NCBI RefSeq assembly: GCF_047495875.1
Contig: NC_092462.1
Location: forward strand, 38,159,523 to 38,223,522
Length of the DNA stretch: 64,000 nt
Source: Pithys albifrons albifrons
Lineage: Eukaryota; Chordata; Aves; Passeriformes; Thamnophilidae
Direction: 5' to 3'
The notes under the pieces are model-generated. The model saw nothing but the letters and a program-made list of their open reading frames with translations. It had not been told where the DNA came from and did not search any database. Below, piece after piece: positions 13,767-25,300 of this stretch; the stretch's first letter is position 1, and every line of letters begins with the position of its first letter. The position numbers were made by a program, and so were the translations under genes.

Positions 13767-14222
13767 CTTTCCCTTCCCTTGCCTTCCCTTCCCTTGCCTT
13801 CCCTTGCCTTCCCTTGCCTTCCATTCCCTTGCCTTGCCTTGCCTTGCCTTGCCTTGCCTTGCCTTGCCTTGCCTTCCCTTCCCTTCCCTTCCCTTCCCTT
13901 CCCTTCCCTTCCCTTCCCTTCCCTCCCCTCCCCTCCCCTCCCCTTCCTTTCCCTCTCCCTCTCCCTCTCCCTCTCCCTCTCCGCCTCCCTCTCCGCCTCC
14001 CTCTCCGCCTCCCCCTCCGCCTCCCCCTCCCTCCCCCTCCCCCTCCCTTCCCCTTCCCCTTCCCCTTCCCCTTCCCCTTCCCCTTCCCCTTCCCCTTCCC
14101 CTTCCCCTTCCCCTTCCCCTTTCCCCTTTTCCCTTTTCCCCTTTCCCCTTTTCCCTTTCCCCTTTCCCCTTTTCTCTTCTCCCTTCCCCTTCCCCTTCCC
14201 CTTTTCCCCTTTCCTCTTTCTT
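13767..14222. repeat. Long pyrimidine low-complexity tract of penta/hexanucleotide blocks
   Basis: About 455 bp of almost pure C/T on the plus strand (purine G/A on the minus strand), organised as successive homogenised blocks. Mixed CCCTT/GCCTT lies at 13767-13830; nine GCCTT units at 13831-13875; about ten CCCTT units at 13876-13925; CCCCT at about 13921-13944. CCCTCT follows at about 13951-13980, CCGCCTCCCTCT-type units at about 13977-14035, then about twelve CCCCTT units at 14048-14120. The end is a mixed C4T2/C3T4 zone to 14222. The minus strand of the CCCCTT block is (GGGGAA)n, a sequence class known to form G-quadruplexes, and long homopurine-homopyrimidine DNA can form triplex H-DNA. 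Long open frames on both strands here are artefacts of the missing stop codons. Confidence 0.97.
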
Positions 14223-17200
14223 CGTGTGAACTCTCCACTGTATAATGAAGCACACTCTTCTTGCTGCCATTGCTCGAAAAGCCTGGGCTGCAGAGGATCA
14301 TGGGAATGATAAGATTATGGACTACAGCTGCCTAATGTATTATGGTAGTATTTCATTACCCAAGTATTTTAATTGTGAGCCAAATTATTTCATATTTTGT
14401 TTAATTTTGAAGCTAAAATTTCCCACCGTTTCCCTAAATAGCTTTCATGCTATGCAGTCTGAAAATGATCCTGGGTATCTCACACTGGACATTCAAAATT
14501 AATTTAGGTAGTTTTCCCTCAATTTCCCCAGGTTAGTCTTAACAATAGGCATAATAATAGAACATCACCTTTAAGAAGAGTTGCCAAATTAAACTAATGT
14601 TTAAGCATGCGATGCTAGAGTTAAAAGTTTTTGAAAAACCATAGTAAAAGTAGAAATGTGTTCAAATAAGGTTGTCAGAGAATCACATTTCTGGAATTAA
14701 ACAGAATTTTTATTGGAATTTATGTAGGTATTCAGTTCACTAAAATTTTGATGTCATACTACAGACATATTAGGCTTTTGTAATGCAGTAGGAACATCAC
14801 AAATTGAATACAAATACTACTGCTGAAGACATTATAAAGCACCTTTATTCAAGAGCTCCCTTTCCAGCAAGCATAAACAAAGTTTTCTACATGTTTATTG
14901 TGCGAGAATACAATTGTTCTTCATATATACAATACTACGATATTTGCTAATAATTAGTGTGACCTTTAACAAACTTATACCTCGATTTCACTGTTTTCAA
15001 GTTAGTAGTGGGGAGGAAGAAGTATTTGTATCAGCTAAACTCTTCAGTCTTCTTTAGTACTGTCAGATCAGACATATTAACACATTGCTCTTCCTTAGGA
15101 CACTTATCTGACCAGCCCATGCTGATACACTCACAGGTTTGGATTGCAGTGGCAATTACGTTGTGTGTTCCTTTTAGGTTTTGGACAACGCTGAACCTGC
15201 TCATAAAACACAAGCAATATAACCAAACCATGATATCCCTGGTGGCTCAGGAATTTTAAAGTTTGATGATCAAATAACTCTTGGCTTTGTAAACATCACT
15301 GTTTTTCACAGTGGCACATGCATGTCTGTGACTGTAATGTATTAATGATAAGTATTGCTTTGTCAGAGTTGCCTGAAATGTGTCTGCGAGGGATCTTTAC
15401 TGTATGTGTTTACCATGCCTGCTCCTTGTCAGTTGGAGGAGACACTACAGCTTACTAGGCTCATGCACAGATTTTTATGAGATGTCAGAACAAAATGATT
15501 TTTTATTGATGAAGAATCAAAAAAGTTGTACTTTTTGTTGTGTCACACTAAACAATATGAGAAACATAGCAGAAAAGCTCACTAGATGGCAAAGACTATG
15601 AGAAATGATTTAAAGCTACATTATCCTGTTTCTAATTCCTTTTCTTTCTTCCTGCGGAAATGTAATTGCAAGAGGCTGGAAGAAGGGATTGAAGCTTTGG
15701 CTTCTATGTCAACCTTGAAGAGAGTCGTAAAGTCTCTTTTATGGCTTTCTCTCTAGACTAGTTCTACTTTTCCAAATTAGAGGAGACAATAAGACAATCT
15801 CAGCCAGCTCTGATCTTACATCTTAATTTGCAAACTCACCAGAAATATCAGTGCTCAACTTTAGGGGATATGGGGAAATATTTTTGAATTTAAACAATTT
15901 CCCATTAACTTGCAGTAAAGGCCCCTTTTACAATTGTCTGCACACTGTTTTAAAGACTTCCTCCCACTTTCCCCCCCCTCCCCCCCAAAAAAAATGTTCT
16001 GATAATAAATATTCTGGATATCCAATGTTTGTCTTAAGAGGTCTGTTCGATCCTAAATATAGAAGTCAAATATGCAGCTGGAAGATTCAAGCAATAAATT
16101 TCTCCAATTTTTTTCTGAACTGAGCACAGCAAACATAGGCCCTAGGAATACATAATTCTGTGAAGCAGTTGAAGACTTATTTTTCATACTAATTAGCTCA
16201 GATGGTTTTATATATTTTGAATAACTTTAAACTAGTATCATTATGTATTAAACTCCAAAACCTTATAGTACTGTGCATCACCTATTTGCTAACATTTCCT
16301 GGCATCACTTTATAAAATTATTGTAACTCCAGCATGCTGCTGCTGCTGCTGCTCCTGGTGTACCTTGGTCATGACCTGGAAGGACCACCCACTCCTGTAA
16401 AAGAGAGGGTAAGACTGTCTCTACGCTAATTTGATTTTAGACCTCCTTTGAAGAAAAATTACATGTTCTTCAGTCAGATTCAGTCTGGACTGAGCTATTT
16501 CTGTGATGCAAATTTGTCTTCAGGAGCCACTTATAGCTGTGTGCATAAGACAGAAGGTATTTTGGATGTGTAGGTGAGGAGACAGGAAACATTTGTTAAT
16601 ATTCTTGTTTCTCTTCCACTTAAAGAAATCCCAAATATTTTGCTAAATATATTTGAAAAAATGTCCAAGAAAAATAAAAGGATTAATATTATCGAGATGA
16701 ATCTTTAGTTATTGAGATGTGATTGATCACTGTGAAAGGAAAAAAGTAATATCCTATGACATATAAATCTTAGTGCATTGGTTAAAGATCTAAATAATTT
16801 TATTTGCCACAAAAAAAAAAAAGCACTCGAAATTAGAAACGATAAATGCAGTAAGTCAGCAAAGAGAAAATAAATTTGTTGAAGTGATTTTGCAAGTCAC
16901 AGTTAATTGAGCCACAAACAAAGCAGCAAATAAAGGAAATAATGTGGTAATTGGAACCCTCATCCCTTATTGGCATAGATTATGGTTTGCTATCTTTTAG
17001 CAGTATTAAATCATTGCATGTGAATGTTGCCAAAAAAACTCTTCATTTCCTTTTAGTGACTTCTTACTGCCCTCAGTTGAAGTTTAATAGAAAAGGAAGG
17101 ACATGATGTAGTTTTAATGACAGGAAACCCGTGGCTTCCAAATGAATAAATTCCATCACTGGCTGCCACAAAGTGTGCTAATTATTTCCTTTGATAAATT

Positions 17201-18584
17201 AAAAGCCGTAAAAGTCCAAAGTATATAGCATGTGGTTTACAGTTATGGTCTGCCTGTCTGCATTATTGAAAGTTCATATAAACCTCATTATTTTAATTTA
17301 ATAAACATTATAATTATTTTTTACACCAGTGCACTATATAGAAAGCACATGTCAAAGACAAACTTGTCTGATGGCAGGGTAAATAGCCCACAAACAGAAT
17401 AAGAAAGTAACATGATATATCATGTCATGATATCTCAGGGATTTTATGATACTTTTGAATGAGTGGATGGTTATTATTTTAGCTTTAGCAATAAGAGACT
17501 AGTGACTACCTTTATCCTGTAAATGAGTATTTCATTCTGCAAAGTGTGCTTTGATGAATGATTAAGTCCCTTGTATTTTAGAACAGTCTGGGAAAACTTG
17601 GGGAAAGTCTAGGGAAATGTTAGAGAGGAAAATGGAGGTTTCATAATAAACATTGCAAGGCAAAAGAAAAAAAATACTCCTATTTTATCTGAAGAAATGA
17701 AAGAGAGCCAAAAATGACGTAAAATAACAAGAGTTGATTTGGTGCTGGTGTTTTTTTGGGTTTTTTTTTGTGTGTGTGTTAGGGTTTTTTTGTCCAAAAA
17801 ATGCCATATCCAATGAGAGAATGAGAGATTGAATACTTTTAGTGACTGTTTTATTAATGACATTCAGGCCTTGTCAGTACCTCACGGGATCAGACCTTTA
17901 CCCTAATTTAAAAAAAAAAAAAAAAAAGACGACTGAAGAAACTGAAGAATGAGAAGCAAACCCAATATTTATAGGTTATGGAAGTCCATCTTATTCTAAG
18001 ACATTTTAAATGACAAAGACTTTATTTTCAGATTAGTCAGACAATTCAGTAAAAGAAAGATGCTACAGTACCAAATCTTTTGCTGTGTCCTATCTAATGT
18101 ATCTGATTCCAGCTGTAAAGTGGCTCAAATGCACTTTTAAAAGTAAAAATGCATTCAGCTGGGCAGCATGACTAGTTTTGCTTAGTGTATTCATTTGGTA
18201 TTGAGACTAGGAATTCCTGGAGATGCAAGACAGCAATGACATGCCAGAACAGAGGGCACAAGTTCATACAGTAGGTATCTGGAACCAGCAGGAAGATGAA
18301 CAGAACTAGGTTTGGCAGGACCAGGAAAAGGCAAAAGACAGGCAAACCATTCTGCCTTCTTAAATTTAAAATGCAGGTTGAAGAAAGCCACCAGAGACAC
18401 TAATTAAAATTACAGGAACTGCAGCATGTAGTGGTTTTCCACCATATCTGATAAAATGCATTCCAGAGGTGGATATACACAGATATTTATGTCTTACTGT
18501 CAGACAGCTGCAGCTCCCAAATGACTGATCAATGTGTCTCATCAAATGGGTGATGCTACAGCTCACATTGGAAAGCTTCTTTGT
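14223..18584. other. Noncoding stretch with small simple repeats
   Basis: No gene was recognised. Small simple sequences are a C-rich run at about 15970-15987, five CTG units at about 16336-16350, an A18 run at 17910-17927 and a T/G-rich patch at 17750-17790. The segment 16880-17380 has many homeobox-type TAATTA/ATTA cores and reads like possible conserved noncoding DNA (see findings), but this is not shown by the sequence alone. Confidence 0.5.
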
Positions 18585-18589
18585 GCTGC
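18585..18589. repeat. Left target-site duplication of the solo LTR
   Basis: GCTGC immediately before the TG start of the LTR. It matches the right flank ACTGC at 19314-19318 in four of five bases. Five-bp duplications are usual for ERVL-type insertions. Confidence 0.55.
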
Positions 18590-19313
18590 TGTCATAGTTC
18601 AGCAGGTGGGACCACTTTATCACTGTGTGGGTGTGATCAAAGCTAAGTATTCTACATCCTCCATTCATTTCCCAGGAACTGTTACCAATGGACCATTTGC
18701 AGTAGATGCCCAGGGTGCACCCAATCCCTCAGGCTGGGAGCTGGGTGTGAAAGACGCCTGTGAGATAAGAGCTGTGATAACTCCCTTTCAGGAAGTCGTT
18801 AGCACCTCCGCACCCAGCCTGAGGGTTCATGTCTGCTAATGGGCCATCAATTAATCCAAAATACCCTATGACTCACAAAGTGAGATCACCCATTGTGTAA
18901 TACCCTGCCCTGAGGGAGGTACTGGGCTGTCCCACCTGGACCTGAGGGGATATAATCTTGAAGGTTTGGGGACTTGGGGAACCACCCATTGGATACAGAA
19001 AAGAACCAGAACCTCGACAGGAGGAGACCACTACTCTTGACCAGACTGCAACTGTCATCTGCACCAACAGGTTTCTCGCTTCCTTTTACTTTGGACTTGG
19101 GGGAAGTATGTGGGGTTCAGCACAGGGGCTACAAACCCCTTTGTGTTTGTGCCCCAGGATGCTGGGTTATACTTCTGGGTTTTGTGAGTTAAAACCAATT
19201 TCTCTTTGTGCCATTGCATTTATTATAATATTGTTATTAAATTGTAACTCTGACTTATAATCTCTTTTGGGTTGGGTTCATTACTCCTGCTGGTTTACCT
19301 TTAAACCAGTACA
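18590..19313 (+). mobile_element. Solo LTR of an endogenous retrovirus, ERVL-like
   Basis: A 724-bp unit starts TGTCATAGTT and ends CCAGTACA, so it has the canonical TG...CA termini. It is flanked by GCTGC (18585-18589) and ACTGC (19314-19318), a 5-bp target-site duplication with one mismatch. A TATA-like TATAATCTT lies at 18951 and a variant polyadenylation signal ATTAAA at 19236-19241, in the order expected for U3-R-U5. The 3' part (GAGTTAAAACCAATTTCTCT, then TGCCATTGCATTTATT, ending TTTAAACCAGTACA) resembles avian ERVL-family LTRs from memory. No gag, pol or env remnant lies on either side, so this is a solo LTR left by recombination. The plus orientation is inferred from the promoter and polyA order. 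It has no coding capacity. The family name needs a repeat-library search. Confidence 0.72.
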
Positions 19314-19318
19314 ACTGC
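19314..19318. repeat. Right target-site duplication of the solo LTR
   Basis: ACTGC immediately after the CA end of the LTR. One base differs from the left copy, consistent with an insertion old enough to have mutated. Confidence 0.55.
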
Positions 19319-22300
19319 TTATTGGACTATGTTGACCCTAGCTCAAATCAAACCCTATTGACCATTACAAATGTACTACTGGTCTATCTTGCTTGTGCTG
19401 CAGAGTAGCTCTTCTGGAAATAGAGACCTCTTGCTATTTATGTCTATGACCAATTCATTTAGTAGTTCCATGTAAAACTAGGAACTTGATGAAGGAAATT
19501 TATACTTGCTTGTGCTACATGGAAGAAGTCAGTGGAATTGTGTCTAATTGCAATGATGTTGACATGGTGCTATAGTGATTTGATATTTCAGCTATAACTT
19601 ACCAGTTTTAGAAAGACTGAAACTGCATCTTGTTTGATTTTGAGAGAAATAGGTAAGTGAGGAATTTTCTGAAACCTTTTAGCTGCAAGGGTGGTTGAGA
19701 GAGAACTGGGGGAGGTGTTTTAATATTCTGGTAGATGTAATTGGTGTTGCAAGGAAATGTAGGAGGGTGAATTCTTCTACATTGCAACATAATGCAGTCC
19801 CAGGCGTACTAATATGTACCTTACATTCTGCTTGACGTATAATTAATTGCAAAAAGTTAAATAAAGTAGATAAAAAATGCTAAGTTTATAGTAACATTTG
19901 CAAGAATATCACCTTAAAGAAGGCAACACTCCCTTAACATTTAGATGTCATTACTTCTCCGTAACAAGAAACTTATGAAAAAGAGAAAAGAGGGTTATCA
20001 ATAGCACAGTGAGGTCAAATCAAATTCAAAAAAAAAATCATAATAAATTGTGACAAGATTCCAGTGAAAAAATTATTATTGGCTAACAATTAAAGGACCT
20101 GTCATAAACTTGTTATGTCTGTGGTATGAAATTTGAGATAGACTTAGTAGTACTTTTTTTGGTTTTGTTTATAAAGACATATTAGTGCCTGCTTGGAAAA
20201 TGCAAACACATAGAAGGGAAAAGACAAGGTTGCTGTGAAAATCCTTTTGTCTTACCATTTATCAGAGGTTAAAGGCAACCCTAAGAGCTGGAAAGAATTA
20301 TGATCAAATGAATACTCTGTCACTTGCTGGCTTCTCATTCAAAAACAAGTAGGAGTTACCTCTCTGTAAAAAGTTATTGCAGTTGACTATGAGAAACAGA
20401 AGGAGGAGTGGCTGTGGTTTCTTTCTATACCTGCAGGAGGTCAATGTAAGTGACAGTGATGAAATTCTCTCCTTGGGTTTTCTGGGCTGTTTACAGCTCA
20501 TGTAGTACAACACCACAAGTGAGAATGAGGTTATGACATGAAGTCTCTCTGGTGTTCTGGGGTAATATAAATGCACTTTCAAATGCTTTATTTTGTTTAG
20601 GCACTAGAAGAGTTCTTGATTTAAAGACTATAAATCAAATGCTCTTCCACACTACATGTCACTGACATTCCTTGGAGAGTAGGTTGAGACTTCTTGGTTT
20701 CAGGTTGGGAAGAAACAGCAATCTTTTGGGGGGCAGTGTGACTACTTCTGCTTTATCTAGAGGGCACAGGGCAGGGAAGTAGCAAGACAGGGGTGTGGCT
20801 GTTCCATCTGCTAAAGGAGAGATGATTATTTTAAAGCTGGTATTGATGCATTATAGCTGGTTCGCAGAATAGGTTAGCACACTCTTTCCTCATTTCCAGG
20901 TGACTTGGCCAACACAGGCCAGTGCAAAACTATAGATGTAATTACCACTAGAAAAATGTTAGATAGCTGCATTTGTTGAAATATAGGGTTTCTTATTGTC
21001 ACAAAAGTTTTATCTGCTTTTTTCAGATTTCTATTCCTGTCTAATGAGTGAGCAAGCTAAATAGTGTTATCTTATGATATATAATGTTTCCGTTGCCATG
21101 AGGTGGGAAAGCAAGAGGGTTAAATACCAAATGGGCTGCTTCAAGCTCTAATTGGAAATCCCATCAGGGTCACTTGTTTACTAGCACTAATAGTTAACTA
21201 GTGCACAGCCTTTAAATTACTGCTTACTACAGAGGTGCTGTTCACACCACTCTGCTTAAGGACCTGTCAGCATTTCCAGAGGAAAACTCTGCTTACAAAG
21301 GCTTATGACTTTGTCATGAATATTTGCCCTGAAACTTGCCAAATGTCATCTTAGGCTAGAAACAGATTATTTCCTTTACTGGAGACTGCTTGACCTGAGT
21401 TGGGAATAAATCAGTTTTCAGATTGTTTTGAGTGTAAGGAGAGGTGACTGAAATGTTTCTCACCACCACACTGTATTTAAAATAATGCAAATGAGGCAGG
21501 TTCAGGAACATTGGGGTAAGGAAAGGGTAATAGACTGAAAAAAAACACTGTTGTAGCCTTGCAGTGAGTTCTATGGTGGTAACAATAAACATCGATAAAT
21601 TTGTTTAGCATTTGTAATGTATTATTGAGGCTTTGGCCATTAGAACTTTGGCGTTTTGATACTTCAATGTACTCCTTTATATTGACCTCTTTAATTCACT
21701 TTATTTGACCTAACTGCACTCGAACTGAGGTGACCAGAGTTTGATTCTTAGCTGTCCATAGATATTTTTATAGCCTCAGACTTGCAACACAGACAAACTT
21801 GTGTCTCATTGCACCATCAGCTCTGGTTTCCCATGGCTATCTACCAACCCCCATGGTCTGGTTAGGTGTTGAGGATGTGAGAGCTGCTTCAAGACCTCAG
21901 GTTCAGTGCTGTAAATGACACTGAGGATTCTCAAATTAGAGCACTGTTATTCTGGGGGAAATTCCTCTTGCCTTTCAGAAAAGTAACTTCCCTATGCTTT
22001 TCTTTGTTACTGATCTGTATTCAAGAAATACGTTCTTACTCCAGAAAACAACTCAGAGCTTTTAATGGTGAATTGCTTTACGAAGGAATGACTTTCACTT
22101 TGCTATTGATATATTAGAGTTTCTTTCCTTTGCTTTTGCTTCTTAGTTTTCCTTGAACAATAAATGTACCTAGACTCCAATGTTTTATACTGTGTTAAAT
22201 TTTGTTGACTTTTTTTCAGTTTGAGTTACCAGAATACTTCATGAACCAAATTAGTGTATTCCTTGATGTCAGGTGTTACACTGTACTAAAACTGAGCAGA

Positions 22301-25300
22301 TAACAGCTTCAAACTTTCAAGGGTCTTTAGTTATTTCTGTTTCTTTTGGTTTTGTTTCCCTTCTTATTTATTTCTTTTTATTTTGAAGTACTGCTTTTAT
22401 ATTTTCAGAACTCACACATTATGCTCAACCACACAAAAATATTACTGTTTTGGATATTTCAATGCACATTTTTGAGAAATACATAAATCTGCAAATCCGC
22501 AGTTTGGGAAATAGTTAAATAGGCAGCAGTCCCATATGGTTATCTTCAGCTCCATAGTTTGTCATGCATTTCCTGCTGGACAATCTTCAGGTTTTGAGGT
22601 ACAGTATTGCCACAGCACTATTATTCATGCTTTCTTGTTCACAGCTACAGTGTGTCTTATTCAGCGTACTTATGTCTCTTGCTGTCTGCTTGCAGGTGTT
22701 AGCCAGGAAAAAAGATTCATATGCTAATTGACTTTTTCATGGAGAAAAAAATGCAAGCATAAATGTCATCAAAGTGTATTTTACTTATGAAGTGAGAGCA
22801 TTTATTGCAAATAAATATAATTTTATGTCACTATTTTGCAAAGGACTGAAAGAAATTACTGAAATAAATATGTATGCAAATACATCAAATAATCACTCAG
22901 AAATCTGAGTGAAACCACAGAGTGATCAAGGCCTAAAGGAAAGTAAATATAATAGCTTTAAAGTTAGTTTTTATATCTGATAGGAATTGGTATATAAGCT
23001 GGGGCAAGCCAAGGTCAGATTCTAAACCGGGGAGTGAAAAAGGCCTGTAACCCTGCATATGTGGGGGATTTTTTACATTAGAATCACTACAAGGTTAGGA
23101 AGATAAAAGAGAAGATTTCAAGAGATTTCATAATAAAAAATTTATATTTTTGATGTAATAATATATGCAAAAATTAGAAAGTGAGATGGAAAAGCACAGT
23201 TCTTCCTCTAAGTTATGCATTCTTTAAACTGAACAGGAATACTCCATGCTTATAGCAAACCGTCTTTATAGAGGATCAAATGTAGATTATTAAAGCTGAA
23301 AAGGTGAATAAAAATGAATTGCAGTGATGTTGCAATGAAGACTTAAAACAAGGTGAAAGACCATTCTAAGGTAAAGATGCTCTGAAGTGTCATGACTATT
23401 GGAGAAGAACTCTATTGTTCATTAATATTATAAACTAGGATTACAGGAGTATTATTTTAACCCCTTGGCTTCACCATGAACATCTGTGTGCTTTTGAACA
23501 CATCATACACACTCATGTTTCCACTGATCTGAGTGCAAAGCTAACAATGTTGATTCATTATTGTGGTTATTATGCTTCATGCAGAAAAAAATTAACCTTG
23601 AAAAACAGTAAATTTACTTTCCTTCAAAATCTTTGTATCACATGCAAATGTTAATTATTTCCTATGTGATTTCTGTCACTTGGGTGAAGGATCCATGTGT
23701 GCTTTCCATGACCCCAACTAGATTGTTAGCTGCAACAGAAAAACAGGACTTCAGAGGGAGTTGCTAACCTTCACTGACTAGCCTGTCAGCCAGAGAATGA
23801 TACAGAGCACCTTCAAAAGGTCCCCTAAGTAATGAGCCCTAAGGAGGGTTATAATGGACCCATCATTAGCTCCAGCTAATATTTTGACCTAATGCCCACA
23901 TATAGTACAGGTGCCATGCAGGGCCACCATAGGATTAATCTGCAGGATGTTTTGTGGCTATATGATGACAACACATTTCTTGAGCATGTTTCCCAGCTTG
24001 TAAACCTTTATACTTATTTTGTATAATGCAAGTAAATTATGACTTCTTGTATGTATTTTTCGATTCTTTCTTTAAGCTCAGTCAAGCACAATGACAATCA
24101 ATTACATAGGCATATAAAAGAAAAAAAAAACAAGTCACTAAAAGGCATCCCTCTAAAAAGAATGTAATAAAATGTAAATACAGCTACAAGAAAACCTCAT
24201 CCTTCCTCCTATTAGGCGTTCTTTCAACTGTTTTTGTTTGTTTGTTTGTTGTTTGATTGGCTGGTGTGTGCTTTTCCTCCTCTGGATTCCCCCTCCAAAT
24301 CCAAATACTACTTGCAATTTTGAAAAGGATAAAAACTTGTGCAATTCACTTCTCCGTGTTTTTTGTGGGTCTCCTGTAAACTCATTCTGTGACTTCCAAA
24401 ATGAGCTTACTTTCATGTTAAATAACTTCTTTTGGTCCTTTCTTTAATGTGTCTGTTTTTTACTTTACCAAACACTCACTTGCTTCTTCAAGATGTTCTT
24501 GCCTTCTTTTTTGATAGTACCATCTCAGAAGTTATAGCTTTCCTTCCTTTTGTTTTAGTACTTTCTTTACATCATTTCCTAAAGAACAGGAGTCACATTA
24601 TAAGATGAGGTGAGCAAATATTTAATATAATTTGTATTCTCAATGAGATTTAGGCACAAATTCACCTGATTCCATTTGCCTGGACTTTTCTCAACACAGC
24701 ATAGATAGTTAAATTTTATTAACCTGTACAGCCAAACTGCTGAGTGTTTCATGTAACTAATTTGGCAGTCATATTGTCGAATGCATTAAATGTAAAAAGA
24801 CAATTCATACTCTTTTAGCCCAGTACTACCAAAAACATACTGGAAGTTTATGATCAGCTCATTTAGTAGGATATTTAATATAAGAAGGAGGCAATATTTG
24901 ACTGATAAGTACCTTCTTTTAAATTCTTTGCACACACAGAGTACACACTCTGAAACTTTGTATTCTTGTATTACATATCAAAAACACGTGCACCAAAAAT
25001 GTCATGTTATTTAAACTTACAAAGATGAAGAAACAGAGAATATTCATTCATACTCAAACATCAGTTAATTAAAGCAAAAACATCTAGTAAGATGGTAAAA
25101 ACATAAAATCTTTAAAAATTACACAAATTGAGCTAAAATTTCAAGTTAGCTTAATAAGTGTAAAGCTTCTCAGAGCGCAGGAGGTTTGCGTGTGGGCTCA
25201 TATAGATTGTTTTTTCTTTGGATTATGCAACTAGATGAATAAAAGTTGTTTTTTCCTCTAGGCAAGAACTTGTTAAGATACAATACAGACTTCATGAAGA

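Noticed and set aside
13630..14301. A 223-codon minus-strand frame and several plus-strand frames of 167-176 codons
   Set aside because: They are translations of the penta/hexanucleotide repeat, open in several frames on both strands at once because stops cannot form there.
16334..16352. (CTG)5 run
   Set aside because: Too short to be a meaningful trinucleotide expansion and not in a coding frame I can support.
18366..19260. Several frames of 64-101 codons on both strands around the LTR
   Set aside because: Most of this region is the solo LTR, which is noncoding; the frames show no retroviral protein similarity.
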